From Galerina marginata (lineage: Eukaryota > Basidiomycota > Agaricomycetes > Agaricales > Galerinaceae), in contig JAECYW010000004.1 of assembly GCA_023014335.1 (NCBI GenBank), positions 1,178,001-1,242,000 of the forward strand: 64,000 bases of DNA, given 5' to 3'. Positions within the stretch are counted from its first letter, which is position 1; each line of letters begins with the position of its first letter. The notes below the pieces were generated by a model. That model saw only the letters and a program-made list of their open reading frames with translations, was not told the origin of the DNA and did no database searches. A program made the position numbers and the translations under genes. Below are positions 1 through 11,774 of the stretch, one piece after another.

Positions 1-1801
1 GCGCTCTCAAACAATCCAGCAAATATCGATTACCGTTCGTTTCCGTAGCATCTCAATTAAATGGCAAATATGCTTACGCAGATGTCGCAGCTTCGAGGAA
101 AAATTGTTACTGGGTCCTTAGTCGATGAGACCCAAACATTCTTGGAGTACAAGAACATTTTGTGGCACAAATCGATGGGACATCCTCCATCATCGTCAAC
201 GCCTTCCGTTGCAAATAAAGGCAAAAAGACACTAGGAGGATTTTTGGGAGCTTACCAGTTCCCATTCTCTTTTCCATTCCCGACTTGCGTCAATATCGCC
301 TCATATGAGGCGGTCATACCAAACAGGATTTCACCATTTTCACTGGCAACTACTTCATCTCCCACCTCCAAAGATCCCTGGACTTCTTCCTATGATACTA
401 TGAGCTCCCTGTCCTCACTGTCTTCGAAAAAGAATCACCTCCAAAACCCCTCTCAGTGGCCCGAAGGTCATGCTGGTACTGGGAAGTACAAAAGACGTTC
501 ATCCCAGACACAATCAGCCCTACTTGGTCAGGATGGAATGACCCAGAACCCAATTTGTCCAACTCCGCAAAGTTTTGTGGAATCAGGTGTCACTGCTAGC
601 GTTAGATATGAACTGGTTGTCGACATTGTGCATGGTTTCTTGAAGCCGGATAGCAGGTACGTTCGAATATACAATTACCACGGATTACCCGACGACATAA
701 TTTCTGACCGACACGTTTGCCAGGATTACAACGAATGTATCATATCTACCATGCATTTCGTCATCCCTTCCGTCTGTGAAACGATTAGTAGCCCAGGAAA
801 ATAATGCCCTCGCTCCTGGACCGACATCGGATCCGGATGGTTGGTTTGCGTTGTCAAGCTCAGTTCTGAGAGGACAGCTTGGAGGGGAAGGTGCGAGGGG
901 AGTTAAGATAGACTGTTCGGTAAGTCCTATTTATATCTCATTTAGCGCCTTCAACCTAACTTTAAATTGTCCACATAATGCCAAAGCTGTATCTCGCTAA
1001 ACCTGTAAGCTTCTCGAGGGGAGTTTCTACACAGTGCCTGACCCACGCTACCATCTAGCTCTCGTATACGCGTGGTACATTCATCCCGTGCTATCTCAAG
1101 CTTTCGAGCGAAGACTCGGATGCTCTCAGCACCCTATCCACCCCAAACGCACCAAGTGTCCGCCTCGTCCGCCGTTTGCGTCATCTCTTGCCACGCGGCG
1201 GAGATGTCAGCGAGGTTAATATTGGCGTAACCAGTGATGCAGTACTTTTCGGGATGTTTACATTCCCGCCTGTGACTGCAGATGGTAAAGGAAGCATCCT
1301 CAAGACGGTTATCAGCGAGGTGGCCGAAGCCATCTGGTGGGTACCTCCGAAAGATGTGCCCCAAGACCCTTATATCCGCTACCTGGAGGGCGAAATACAC
1401 CTTGGGCGCGATCTGGAGCCTAGTTGCGCCTGCCCTATGTTTCAAATCGAGGTCAGTATCCTGGTTTCTCGAGCCGACAAACCTTTACTCACATCCTTGG
1501 GCCAATGGCCACCACGCAGTACTTTGTAGAGATGCTTCCGTTCGTATCTACAGGTTTTGAGCCTGCACCTCATGATGGCAGGAGTAGTGACGACGTTCTC
1601 AATCAAGCGCTTGTGGCTCACCCAGTCAATATCGCCACAATTTATACCCCTGATGCCCCATTGCCTGTACCTCTGACAGAGCCACCCGCGAAGACGAGGC
1701 GAACCGGAAACCTTCGTCATAATTCAAACCTTACCACATTACTTGAGAAGTTCGAAAAATCTGGGAGGAATATGCAGTATGCAATGGGGTGGAACCGGTG
1801 A
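1..1801 (+). CDS. Arrestin-like N-terminal domain protein, 5' end missing
   Basis: Five or more exons of a basidiomycete arrestin-like protein; the start lies left of the window. Bases 1-33 match the end of an upstream exon (reading RSQTIQQISIT) and the next exon opens at 90 with LRGKIVTG. Landmarks in order are FLEYKNILWHKSMG, YQFPFSFPFPT, SVRYELVVDIVHGFLKPDSR, GPTSDPDGWFALSS, IDCSLYLAKP, LSYTRGTFIPCYLKL and RRLRHLLPRGGD. These follow the beta-sandwich order of the family (core, interdomain Pro-rich insert, second half). Introns fall near 34-89, 658-720, 930-989, 1003-1057 and 1450-1527. I saw no frameshift when splicing. Family members are thought to be trafficking adaptors for membrane proteins, but the role here is unknown. 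A paralogue lies at 8689-10919 on the other strand. Confidence 0.78.
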
Positions 1802-2070
1802 CATGTTGACAAATGAAGCCATAGATCTTGTACATCACCGTTTGCCTTCACACGTCCTTCTCACTGTTTTGACGACTTGTGGGTACACACGTGGGTGGTC
1901 AACTGTGAATTTAATGAGTATGTGGCATCCGCGTTTAATAAATAGAATTTCCTACAATGCAATAGATTGATATATGAAGCCGTAAAATCGATAAGATCTT
2001 AGATACAAACACATTGACATGAAATCCACCTTAGCAAAGCAAGATAGCAATCAACAAAACGAGGTCCGTC

Positions 2071-5000
2071 TCAAAAACCAGCAATCCTCATGCTTCTCCT
2101 CGACCGCCGCTCCGATCCGCTGAGGGTATTAGATTCTTCCTCCGCCGTTTGACTCTTCAGAAGATTCATAAGGCGCTTCTTCTCTTCCATCTGGTCGGGG
2201 TCTTCGTACATCACCCGCATGCTCTCTTGAGTTTCCTCCTGTGACTTCCCATTGTCGGCATTGAGCTGGTCGGGGTACGCGTCGAACGCGTTCATGGCGC
2301 CGTCTCCAAAGTTAGCAGCAGCAGGAGGGTTGGCCGAACGTGCAGACCGTGTCCTAGGCCCAGCGGAGGTTTCGCCAATCTTAGCATCTGATGGTTGCCT
2401 TGACTGACCCTGTGCACAATCCGTCAGAATGGCATAATTAAATAGGAAAAAATGAACGTCGCTAACCTTCTTCCTCTGTGGTCGAGCCCTCTTCCCATTT
2501 CGTCCCCCTCCGCCACCAATATCACCAGCCGACACCCCAGCTTCGTCAGTATCGGGTGAAGGTCTCTTGCCCAACAGTGACGTAATGCTCTCTTGCAGCG
2601 CCTTGGTGACTTCATGGTCAATCTTCACAGGGGATAACGACAACCTGCTGTTCGTCCGCTGCACCTTCATCGGAGACGGCGACTTCGATGACGGAATGCG
2701 CCCATTCTGCTGCTGCCCGTGCCCGTGCGTTGGTTGAGGCTCGGCATCGATGTTTAAGATGGTGGACTTGCGGTACTTTAGGCTTGATTTCGAAAGTGAC
2801 TGGTGCACTGGATTTTGGTTGGGATTTGTGGGTGGATGGGATTCTGGGTTGTGGTCGTAAGCAAAGCTTCCCTGCCGAGAAGGCATTGTATATGACTCTT
2901 GTCGAGGGCCTTGAACTGGTGGGGTGGATATGGAAGGTGCGGGGGATATAAGGGAAGAAGGTTGAATAAACCCGGATGGTCCGCCTAAAGTCTCGTTCGG
3001 CAGCCCGAATGAGAACTTTTCTGGAGGTTCGGGGTTAGGGAGTATGATCGTAGGATGACGCTCCACGGATTTCGCTTTCTTGTGCAGACTGTGCGGCTTC
3101 GACTCTGATTGGTGGTGCTCTGGAAGGAAACTTAGGTTAAAATGGCGAATGATTTAAAGGAAACGTTACCATTTGTGATGTCGTTCATCTTGCCCCCGAC
3201 CTCCACATCCATCGCATCGTCCACATCATGAGACGTCGCCCGCTGTTTACCCTTGTCCACAGCCTTCCCTTTTCCTTTGGCGTCCTTCCGATCGACGTCC
3301 ACGTCCATGGGCTCAACAGAACCCAGCACCAAATATTCATGTACGGGAGGTATCACACCCGACGATGCCATAGCGCCAAGCCACTGCATGTTAATGACGG
3401 GAACACCCCATTCTTGAGCTTTCTCGAATTTCAACCCGGTTCCGGACGGACAGAGGAGATGTGTCGCCCGTCGGGTGAATACGGAAGGTAGAACAATACC
3501 TGAAAAAAAACGAGTCAGTTGAATAAGATCGAAATCATGAATAAAGAAAGTCGTACCCAGAGCTCGAAAGAGTCGTGTCAGGCTCATAGTCCTTGCATGG
3601 TCAAACCCAGATATAGAAATTAGCAACTTTTCAGCACCTGGTTCGATGGTCATGAATAAAATTAGTTCCAGGAGCAAGAAAAAAACCAACCAGAAATTGG
3701 AATCTGGATACCGAGAGGAACATATGATATCTGTTCCTCGGATCCACATATACGATCCTCAAACATACATTGCTCCAACCAACATTCCGTACGATATTTG
3801 GCTCTCAGAGAATCATCTTCCTCATCGCGATAGATCTTGCTTCCACTGTGCATCAGTCGGTATATTAGCTAAAACATAAATTAGCTATCTGCAAAACACA
3901 CCTTACTAGCCGGACGATGATAAAACCAACGTCCTCATCTGAGTTTACCGACATGGTACCGCCGCGTACCTCGATCGCGTTGCGCACCGTGGGCGTCTTC
4001 GCCTCGCCCAGAACACGGATCTTCATTCCAGCAAATATTTGCTTCGGAAGAGAAGTTCCGGAAGAGCCTGCACCTCCACTGGTCATGGTCGAGGACTCGG
4101 CCCCCTTGGACTGGACACCAAGCAGAGCACTCTTCGAGGATCCAGCTTTTCCAAGCGCCCCATTGGCCGTCGACGTCCGTCGAAAAGGACCCTGACGAGA
4201 CGAGCCAGAGGGCTTGGCTGCCACCGCCGGTGCAAACGAATTTGCACCCCGGACCTGCGAGATGACACTTCTCGCCGTCCCAAATTGCTGCTGCTTCGGT
4301 TTTACGGGCGAGCTGGGTTGCCGTTGCGGCGACTTTCCTGACCCGTTCGCTTTGGCTTTCGACGGGCTGAGAAGGACTTCTCCGTCTGTGACCTCGTACC
4401 CCCGTCGTTCAAGGAGGCTGCCCCATAGTTGCAGGGTTACTGCAGGAAGGACGTTTAAAAACGCTGGGACCTCCACTTCTGCATCGTCTGCGCCTTTCGG
4501 TTTGGGAGGGTTGACGGCTACCGAAGAAGACGGCACTTCGTCGTGTTCCGATGCGACGTCCGAGGAAGGCGGTGGTGGTGGGCTGCTGGTTGGAGCTGTG
4601 AACAATGAGTGAGAGTGACGTGAGCTGTCATAAATGCCTCACCTCCAGGTAGAGTCTTTCGCTCAGGACGTGGTCGGCTAACTTGATACGTGGCCTCGTC
4701 AAACCGACCCCCAAAATCAAGTGAATCCCAAAACCACTCCTCCCACACCAAATGGATCTTCGCCTCGCCTCTGCTGTTGAATTTCTCCGCGTACCTCATT
4801 TTGTCCGTCTCCTCGTCCCCAGAACAGAGCAGATGCGTCACCCGGACTGGGCGTTCGAGGCTCTTGAGGTATTCACCATCGTTGGCGGTTACAATCTTGC
4901 TGATTTGTGTCCGTCGCGTGATGTCCGTAATTCCAGAGGGGCAGACGACAACGCCTGAAAATACCGGCAGTCGGTGTTGTTCAACGCTCTATGACACATT

Positions 5001-5602
5001 TAGATTGAGAAAGTTACTTCATGACCGCCCACGCACCTTTACCACGTCAACATCGTCGCCTTTGAGCCAAATTTGGTAGTTCTCCGATATCCATGAAGGC
5101 TTAACGATGGGCACCTTCCGTTCGAGAGCACACTGTTAAGAACGTGGCATGAAGAGTAATACGCTGAATGAATCACATTTTAACGCACCATATATTTCGC
5201 TCCACCATGATCCACGGCCACCAGGTGTGTTACACGATCCGTAAACGCGGGAGTGCAAGTCGCGCCAAGCTCCACTGCCTGCTTGAACAATGTGGGCTTA
5301 ATGCACTGTCAGCTCGTGATTATTCGTACAGATCCGACGCTCTAACCTTGTCCTGAACGCCCGTGGCACATATGGCGACTCCCTTCAATGGTCTTGGGCA
5401 TGAATCGAATACATTCGTGTCGTCACTTCCAGGCTGCGTGTCCTGAGCCCAACAACTCTCTTCCACCGGTCGTGAGTAGGACCCCTTTTCTGCTGGTCGA
5501 AGCTTGACATTGGGTACCTAAAATTACTGGGATTTAGCAGTACGTCTGGGAGAAAGGGCCTGATAGGCATACCTTGTGCGATTTGTTTCCTCGCCGCCTC
5601 AT
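2071..5602 (-). CDS. DPB11: DNA replication/checkpoint scaffold Dpb11/Rad4 (TopBP1), four BRCT domains
   Basis: About twelve exons, roughly 1,000 residues by hand splicing. It starts at 5602 with a short basic exon (MRRRGNKSHK). BRCT1 begins KGVAICATGVQDK and continues with ELGATCTPAF, DRVTHLVAVDHGGAKYM and KVPIVKPSWISENYQIWLKG. BRCT2 has VTHLLCSGDEETDKMRYAEKF and HLVWEEWFWDSL. A Ser/Pro-rich linker (about 4590-4060) precedes a second BRCT pair: FAGMKIRVLGEAK with GFIIV, then EKLLISISGFDHA, TRRATHLLCPSGTGLKFEKA and GVPVINMQWLGAM. The tail is long, disordered and basic with Ser/Pro sites, ending in RRSMRIAGF. Two N-terminal plus two C-terminal BRCTs is the Dpb11/Rad4 layout. In that family the pairs bind phosphorylated Sld2/Sld3-type and 9-1-1 partners to start replication and activate the checkpoint kinase. 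Identity rests on recalled family architecture. Confidence 0.85.
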
Positions 5603-6132
5603 AATATAGTGGATTTAAACAACAAATTCGGTGTCCGATGCGGTAACCGTGGGTTTAGGGCCGGCTGAAGCGCGATTTGTGCAAGTCGCGTGGTCACCAA
5701 CTCTCATCTCTCATTAATTGAACTATACGCCAGGACTACATCGAGGACCATAATTTCTTCAATCGTGGGCAATGTACAATCCTGGAGCAAATTATTGCCA
5801 GCGTCATCGAACTCCTGAGAAGCAGTCGGAATTGATTCGTCGAGTTTCATCAAACACCCACTGAAATGCGAATAAATAAGCCCTTGGCGTGAGTGTGATA
5901 CAGTGAGATAAGCGCTAAGCTTGGTATTCAAATAAAGTACAGATATCCTAATGTTCCGTGATAAAAAGTGAATAAGGTATGTGCAAGAGAAACAAAGATA
6001 GAAACCCCAATGAGCGATGAGTGTGTTTGGAAACGAAAAAGAAAAAATTTAAGGCACGGAAGATGACAGGCAACACCAGCCTTTTGACGACCTCACCACC
6101 TAACTTTGATCTATTGATCAGGCTGCCGCTTA
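5603..6132. other. Intergenic, no gene seen
   Basis: Spacer between the start of the DPB11 gene and the stop of the membrane-protein gene upstream of it. Short open frames exist but none aligns with anything I recognise. It should hold the DPB11 promoter and the 3' UTR of the neighbour. Confidence 0.5.
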
Positions 6133-7264
6133 TCACTGCCCTGTTGGCCGGCGAACAGGCTCGAATTTTGTGGTAAATGTTGCTTGGCGGGACACTGGTG
6201 CCGAACGAGTATCCCATTGACTGTGCGACGACGAGGACGGCCCAGCAATTGGCAGGAGGTGGGCATTTGAAGGGGCAGGAGATGACCATCCACGCGAAGA
6301 CGATGCTTCGGCATCCCGCTCGCGTTCAAAATCATAGGTCGTGAATGACCCGTGCGCTACACTTGGAAGTGGCCGCATCGGCAAAGGAGCTTGGTCCATT
6401 TTAGGACTGTTTGGTGCGGACGCATAATGGTCCTGGCTTTCGAGACCCACTTGCGAGTCAAATCCGAAGGGCTGTTCGGTGTGGAGCGGGGCGGCAGCCT
6501 TTGGACGATTACGAGACATCCAATTAAGTTCCCGTCTTCGTCGGCCAAGGAGCAGAGTGACAAAAATGAAAATTATAAATGATATCGCTCCGAAGGTAAC
6601 CCCGAAACCGATGGAAAGTTTGGTGGTTGACGTCGACGATGCCGGAGCGGCGGCGGCGGCTAACGGCGCAGCCATTGGAGCTGGCGGGGTAGGGGAAGAG
6701 ATGGGAGCAGTGGTATTCCCGGCATCAAGCTGTGTAATTCTGAAGGATTGTTGGCATTGTCCATGAGGCAGCTTTATGGGGAAGTTGAAGAACTAATGCT
6801 ACTCACATCAGCGCATCAACATTCAGAGTTGAGCTCTTAGAACCCGGCAGAAGCTGTAGAGTATGTTGCGAATTGGTCAGGTTCGACCGGCTCCAAACAA
6901 TTCTGGTGCTCGTCTTGTTGATAGTCTGTCCAGAAGGCGCGGATAAACTGACGTCTTCCGAAAGGTCACCATCTAAATTGAATCGCATTGACAATCCTTC
7001 AAACGGCGGGGAGCTATAGTAAACAGCGACCCCTATGAACCATGAGATCAGCTAAATAACTAAATGATGACGGCGCAAAATAATAGGCGAAATACCTGTA
7101 AACGTCAAATTGGCCGCAGGTCCACTCGCACTCGTACAGCTGGTGTATGAGCCCAGATATCCTCCGCTTTTATTCACAGTCCATCCAGATCCATTGCACT
7201 GTGGCGGCTGGAAGGCGATCAGCGTCGAATTGCCGTCGTCGATCGTAATATTCCGCGAAGTCAT
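6133..7264 (-). CDS. Single-pass membrane protein, fungal extracellular-domain family
   Basis: Starts at 7264 with MTSRNITIDDGNSTLIAF, the opening I associate with a large basidiomycete family of unknown function that has a jelly-roll-like ectodomain and no classical signal peptide. Several N-x-S/T sites follow. Exon joins give ANLTFTGVAVYYSSPPFEG, then SRSNLTNSQHTLQLLPG. A Pro/Ala-rich stalk (6640-6730) leads to one transmembrane segment near 6530-6600 (GFGVTFGAISFIIFIFVTLL) and the stop-transfer sequence GRRRRELNW. About 140 cytoplasmic residues rich in Ser/Pro end at EPVRRPTGQ. Introns lie near 6745-6806 and 7024-7098. This suggests a plasma-membrane protein with an outside sensor or adhesion-like domain. 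Function is unknown. Confidence 0.7.
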
Positions 7265-8688
7265 CGTGCAATCGGCTGCCTAGTGGGCAGGCAATTGAGA
7301 ACGACGGAGGAACTGCACCAGTTTTGAATGGAGCGGGTGAGAAACGACAGAGGCTGTGAGCTCCGATATTTAGAAGTCTCCGTTTTCCCCAGACCCGCAT
7401 GTGGCGGGCCCCAAGATTTACCAGGCACCTCCTGCCGGTGCGTCCATAAGGTCGCTTCTGCCAAGTGCCGGTGCCGAGTGGGGATCGTCCAAGAGCTTCA
7501 GATCAGATCAAAACGATCAAATTCTTAATTTGCCCATCAGTCGGCTCTTCTGGTGTTATATAATTACCATGCAGTCCATTGATGAGTTTGAGTTTTTGAT
7601 CCAGTCGAATAAGCGGGTCGGAGAAACTGATAAAGTTGTATACTATCAATGCAGCATATGTCTGTACTTGGAGAGTGTTGGAGGTCCACGACTTGCAAGA
7701 TGTATGTCGTCGCTGATTTCGCTTTACTGTCAATAATGGGATGTCAATCAGTTATTCGCGTAAAGAAAAGGCTGAAACGTAGGGGACGAAACATACAAGT
7801 CCATTCCATTCTAAGCAGACTGGCGATCAGAGCTGTTTTTTTATGTAGGCGATTTTCCCTTGACGACCCAGTCATCAAAATATGATCTGTTACTTGCCCT
7901 CAGGCGACAATAAGCTCGATGATAAGTTGTGCCTATGTTGGAAGTTGAAGTGTTTTCCGGAAATAGTAGCCTTGCAAGTTCTGTCTATTTCAGTAACGGA
8001 GGGTGCATGAATCTGACTGTTTGTATGCATTGGCCGAGTACTGATCTCTACCTGTCATGCCCTAGTTAAAACTCGATAAGCACCCACCTGTCCATGTTGA
8101 AACAGGTTGAAACATATGCCTCTGGGCCGAGAATCGGCAATTCCAATCCGCACGCACAGCATGACCCTCTGAATATGTCGTTGATTGACAGTAGATGCAT
8201 GGACATTTCTGCCGTCCGCACACTGAGGACATTTGATGAGTGTGGGTAGGTGTGGGTGCCCGGCGTCGTATAGGGTCTAGACCAAGGCCGAGCAGGGCGA
8301 GTTGTCAGAAACTCAAGGTGGTTCGCACACCACACAGAAGCGCCTACAATCCGGAATTGGCGCCTAGAGGACAGCACGTTGAAAAAGGCGAGAATAATGA
8401 AGTATACAAGGAACAGTGTCTGCTTAGAGAAATAAATCGGAGTTCCTAGAGTGCGCTGATGAGTTTAGTGGGTCAAAACATTGTGAAGGGACAATCCGTT
8501 AATTTTTGTACCCCTATACATGTAAACAGCGTGGATCGAATACAATACCGTTCGAAATGAGGCAAGGGCAGGATGATGGTCATATGTGATGGGATTTTCT
8601 TCGGTTTCCTGAAGGCTATGGAGTCTGACAAACATTAGAAGCCTGTACATATTCGTTATTGGCAACAGCTAGATCGGTCCTTGTATCT
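7265..8688. other. Gene-poor 1.4 kb stretch
   Basis: Lies between the membrane-protein start and the stop of the second arrestin-like gene. Open frames up to about 110 codons occur on both strands, but none shows family motifs, plausible splice chains or homology to the neighbours. Probably promoter, 3' UTR and non-genic DNA. Confidence 0.45.
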
Positions 8689-10919
8689 TCATAGCATTGG
8701 CTTTCTTTGTACTTCCGGGAGCTCAGTAAAGGCGACAGAAGGCGAGCTTACCGGCGGGCATAGAGTCGCAATATGAACAGGATGGGAAGTAAGAGCTTGC
8801 GTTTGGGTGTCGAAGGCCTCCACATAATCAGATGCGGGTATGGGCTCGAAGCCCGGTGTTGCCAAGGGTAACATCTCAACAAAATACTATAAAGTGAAGG
8901 CCGACCATAAGTAAAAATACGGACATTCCACTAAGCGCGAGAAACCAACCTCAACTTGAAAAATAGGACATAGACAAGTGGGCTGCAAGTCAGAGGACAG
9001 ACGGATTTCACCGTCGAAGTGACGAGTGTTCGAATCCTGCGGCACGTCCCACGAAGGAACCCGCCACGTTGCTTTGCCGGCCTCAGTTATGACAGTTTTG
9101 AGGGAGCTTCCTTTACCAGAACCGCCTGCTGCGAATGGAAGGATACCGTACATTGGATTGACTCCAGCGGATGCTGTATCAAAGTTCTGTTCCATTCGGT
9201 TATTCACATTTCTATCCGGTACTTCATCACCACCGTGGGGGGAAAAATGGCGCAAGCGGCGGATGAGACGGACGTTAGGGCTGCTGGGAGCGCACAGTAT
9301 GTTTAGAGAATCGGAATCATCTCCAGAAAACGTGAGATAGCATGGAATATATGTACCGCGCGCGTATGATAGCTGGGTGGTGCAATGGAGTAAATTAGCA
9401 ATAGCTCAGGTAGAGTATACATTTTGAACTTGCCGGGTTGGCGAGATAAAGCTTGTAAGATGAAGCAACTGTGAACATTTGCATGCGTAGGAGTTGCGGT
9501 GACATACTGTGCAATCTATCGAAACTTTCTGTCCACCTGCCCCACCAAGCTCGCCCGAGATAGCGCAAGGTGGGAGAGCGATCCATCCTCCAGGGTCCGA
9601 TAAAGGACCAGGGACGATGTTACTTGGCTCAGTAACTTCTTGTTGTTTTACCGATACCTGCGATGAAGTAATACAGGGCAAGTAGGCGACGCTTGTCTTG
9701 ATTCTTAAAACAGGAGTTGGTTAGGTCTGTGAGTAATTATAATGAAAGACGTTGCAAACCTGCTGTCAGGTCTCAGGAAACCATGAGCAATATGAACGAT
9801 TAGCTCGTATTGCACAGTCGCCATAATATCACCTTCCATAAAACTCTGGGGCGTTGGAGACATTTGAAAGGCATGTTCATCCATCGACGTCGAACGGCGT
9901 GAGGCACTCGCCCAACTATTCCTTGGAGAAAAGCTTGTGATGGGAGATCTTGATGAGGAAGCTACTGGTAAGCACTCGTCGTGAGGGCAAGGCCAGTCTG
10001 TATCAAAAGAATCGGAAGATTTGGGAGACAAGGAAATTGGTGACGCGCTTTCCGGTGAAACAGCTGCATTTAACTTCGGGTTGAAAAGAGTCGGGAAAGG
10101 AAAGGAAAATGGAATTTGATATGATCCGCTCAATTTACCGTGGGGGGCCTTCGCTTGAGTATCAGAAGGGAGGGCAGCGGATGGCGATGGAGGACTTCCC
10201 ATGGATTTGTGCCAAAGAATCCTTTTATCATCCAAAAACGTATATGACTCGTCGACTAGGTATCCTGTAACGATTTTGCCTCGGAGCTACAACCTTCCAG
10301 TTGGCAAGTTAATTGGAGCGGGACGAACCTAAGGACATACCGTGATTGATATTTGTTGGATTGTTTGTGAGCTCTCCAAATCAAGCTCCACCGTGCCCAG
10401 CATCGGTACGCTGCCTAAGAAGCGGGGAAGTTTGGAATCTTTGGATTTGGCGCGTTCATCTTGGATCAACCCAGGAACAGATCTCGGAGAATAAGTCGAC
10501 AGAGTCGCCCATGGTTTGTTGGTTCGGATAGGGAATGAATGCTTGATACCAGATACACGTAGATCATTATCGTGGTTGTTGCCCAAGCACGAAGGTGTTA
10601 CTATTGCGCTCGATCGCGGAGAGAGTAGTGAATATCTTGGTGGAATGTTTATGGTGAGTGGTGTCGGCGATCTTTGTCGAATGGTGTTCACCAAGGTGAT
10701 TTCGGAAGCAGCGGCAGACAGCGAAATGTCTTCATGGTTTCCAACGCCGGTGTCTTGAGCAGGAGTTGATGGTTCATCGATTATAGTATTCTGGGGTACG
10801 GGATTCGTGTTAGCGAGGGGGTTCACAAGTAAGTTCGATAATGGTCGTTTGAAGAACGCCCTCAGCCTAGAACGCCCTGCGACCTGATTGCGTGGATCTG
10901 AGAAGGTCGACATTGTCAT
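8689..10919 (-). CDS. Arrestin-like N-terminal domain protein, complete copy
   Basis: Paralogue of the gene at the left edge, on the opposite strand. The ATG at 10919 (MTMSTFSDPRNQV) is the first in-frame methionine; the frame stays open upstream without an ATG. About 195 Ser/Pro-rich residues precede the arrestin fold: SSQTIQQISIT, intron, LRGKIVTGYLVDE, KRILWHKSMGSP, YQIPFSFPFPT, VQYELIVHIAHGFLRPDSR, GPLSDPGGWIALPP, IDCTLYLANP, LSYARGTYIPCYLTFSG, RRLRHFSPHGGDE and FEPIPASDY. The intron after LYLANP starts GCAAGT, a GC-AG intron, where the left paralogue has GTAAGC. The C-terminus is shorter and diverged: it ends at VQRKPML, while the left copy continues about 40 residues. I saw no disruption. 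An arrestin-type trafficking adaptor is the likely role, by family only. Confidence 0.75.
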
Positions 10920-11774
10920 GGGGTCTGAAAGAGCAGGTAATGGGGTAGTTGGATTTGAATATATACAAAACACTAAGCCTTTCAGGTTTCTCCCTTATCA
11001 CGGACGGTAGATAGTTCATATTTGGTAAATGAAACTCTATACTCCAAGGGTCCTGCCTGCCATGCTTGCCCGCGTTCGACCCGCTGGGCTTGAAGAAGTC
11101 CCAAAGTTCATGACCATGTGACACATCTTGCAAAGAACCTTATACGGCATGTTCAGACATAGGTCTGCAGTCCATACTAGCACGGTATTGGCGCATATCC
11201 TCGAAGGTGTTTTGACGCTTGGTTTATAGTAAGTTGGCTCGCCAGAGGGTATCACTAAAGTAGAATGAGGGTGAGAATGGCAATTAAAGGACTCGAATAT
11301 ACTGGCGAACACACCGTTGCCTGCACCTTGGACGTCGGTGCCACGAGGTGAGCCCAAGGTGAGAGGACCGAATTGCTGCAACTTTTTCTCAACAACACCG
11401 GAAAAACCACGCTTCTGTGGAACGTGGATGCACTTCCTCGGTCCAAGGAGATAGAATTCTGATAGAACACGACTTGGCCAATGAGAGTAACTATTGGTCG
11501 ACAGTCTCAGATAACTCCACGAGGGCCGAAGTCAGAAACCTGACTGGAGGTTGGCGTGGACAGAACCGTTTACCAAGAGTTAGAGGAACCACTGCGCAAC
11601 AAAGGCGGAAAACAAGTGCAAAGACTAAAAATATTTCTACTTAGAGCGCCGATGGAAAATAGCCGGCTGATCGATGGGCCCTGATTAAGTAATAATTGCT
11701 AAATTTGGTCGTTTGCCCTTCCGACGGATACTTACGAATTGACTACGGCGGTCAACAATGAACATACTGCTCGT
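10920..11774. other. Unassigned stretch with minus-strand open frames
   Basis: Between the arrestin-like start and the MFS pseudogene. The minus strand has an open frame (about 11470-11040) reading KLQQFGPLTLGSPRGTDVQ with a possible intron 11256-11330, but I recognise no domain and cannot chain it to a convincing start or stop. It may be a fragment of a lost gene or chance. Confidence 0.35.
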
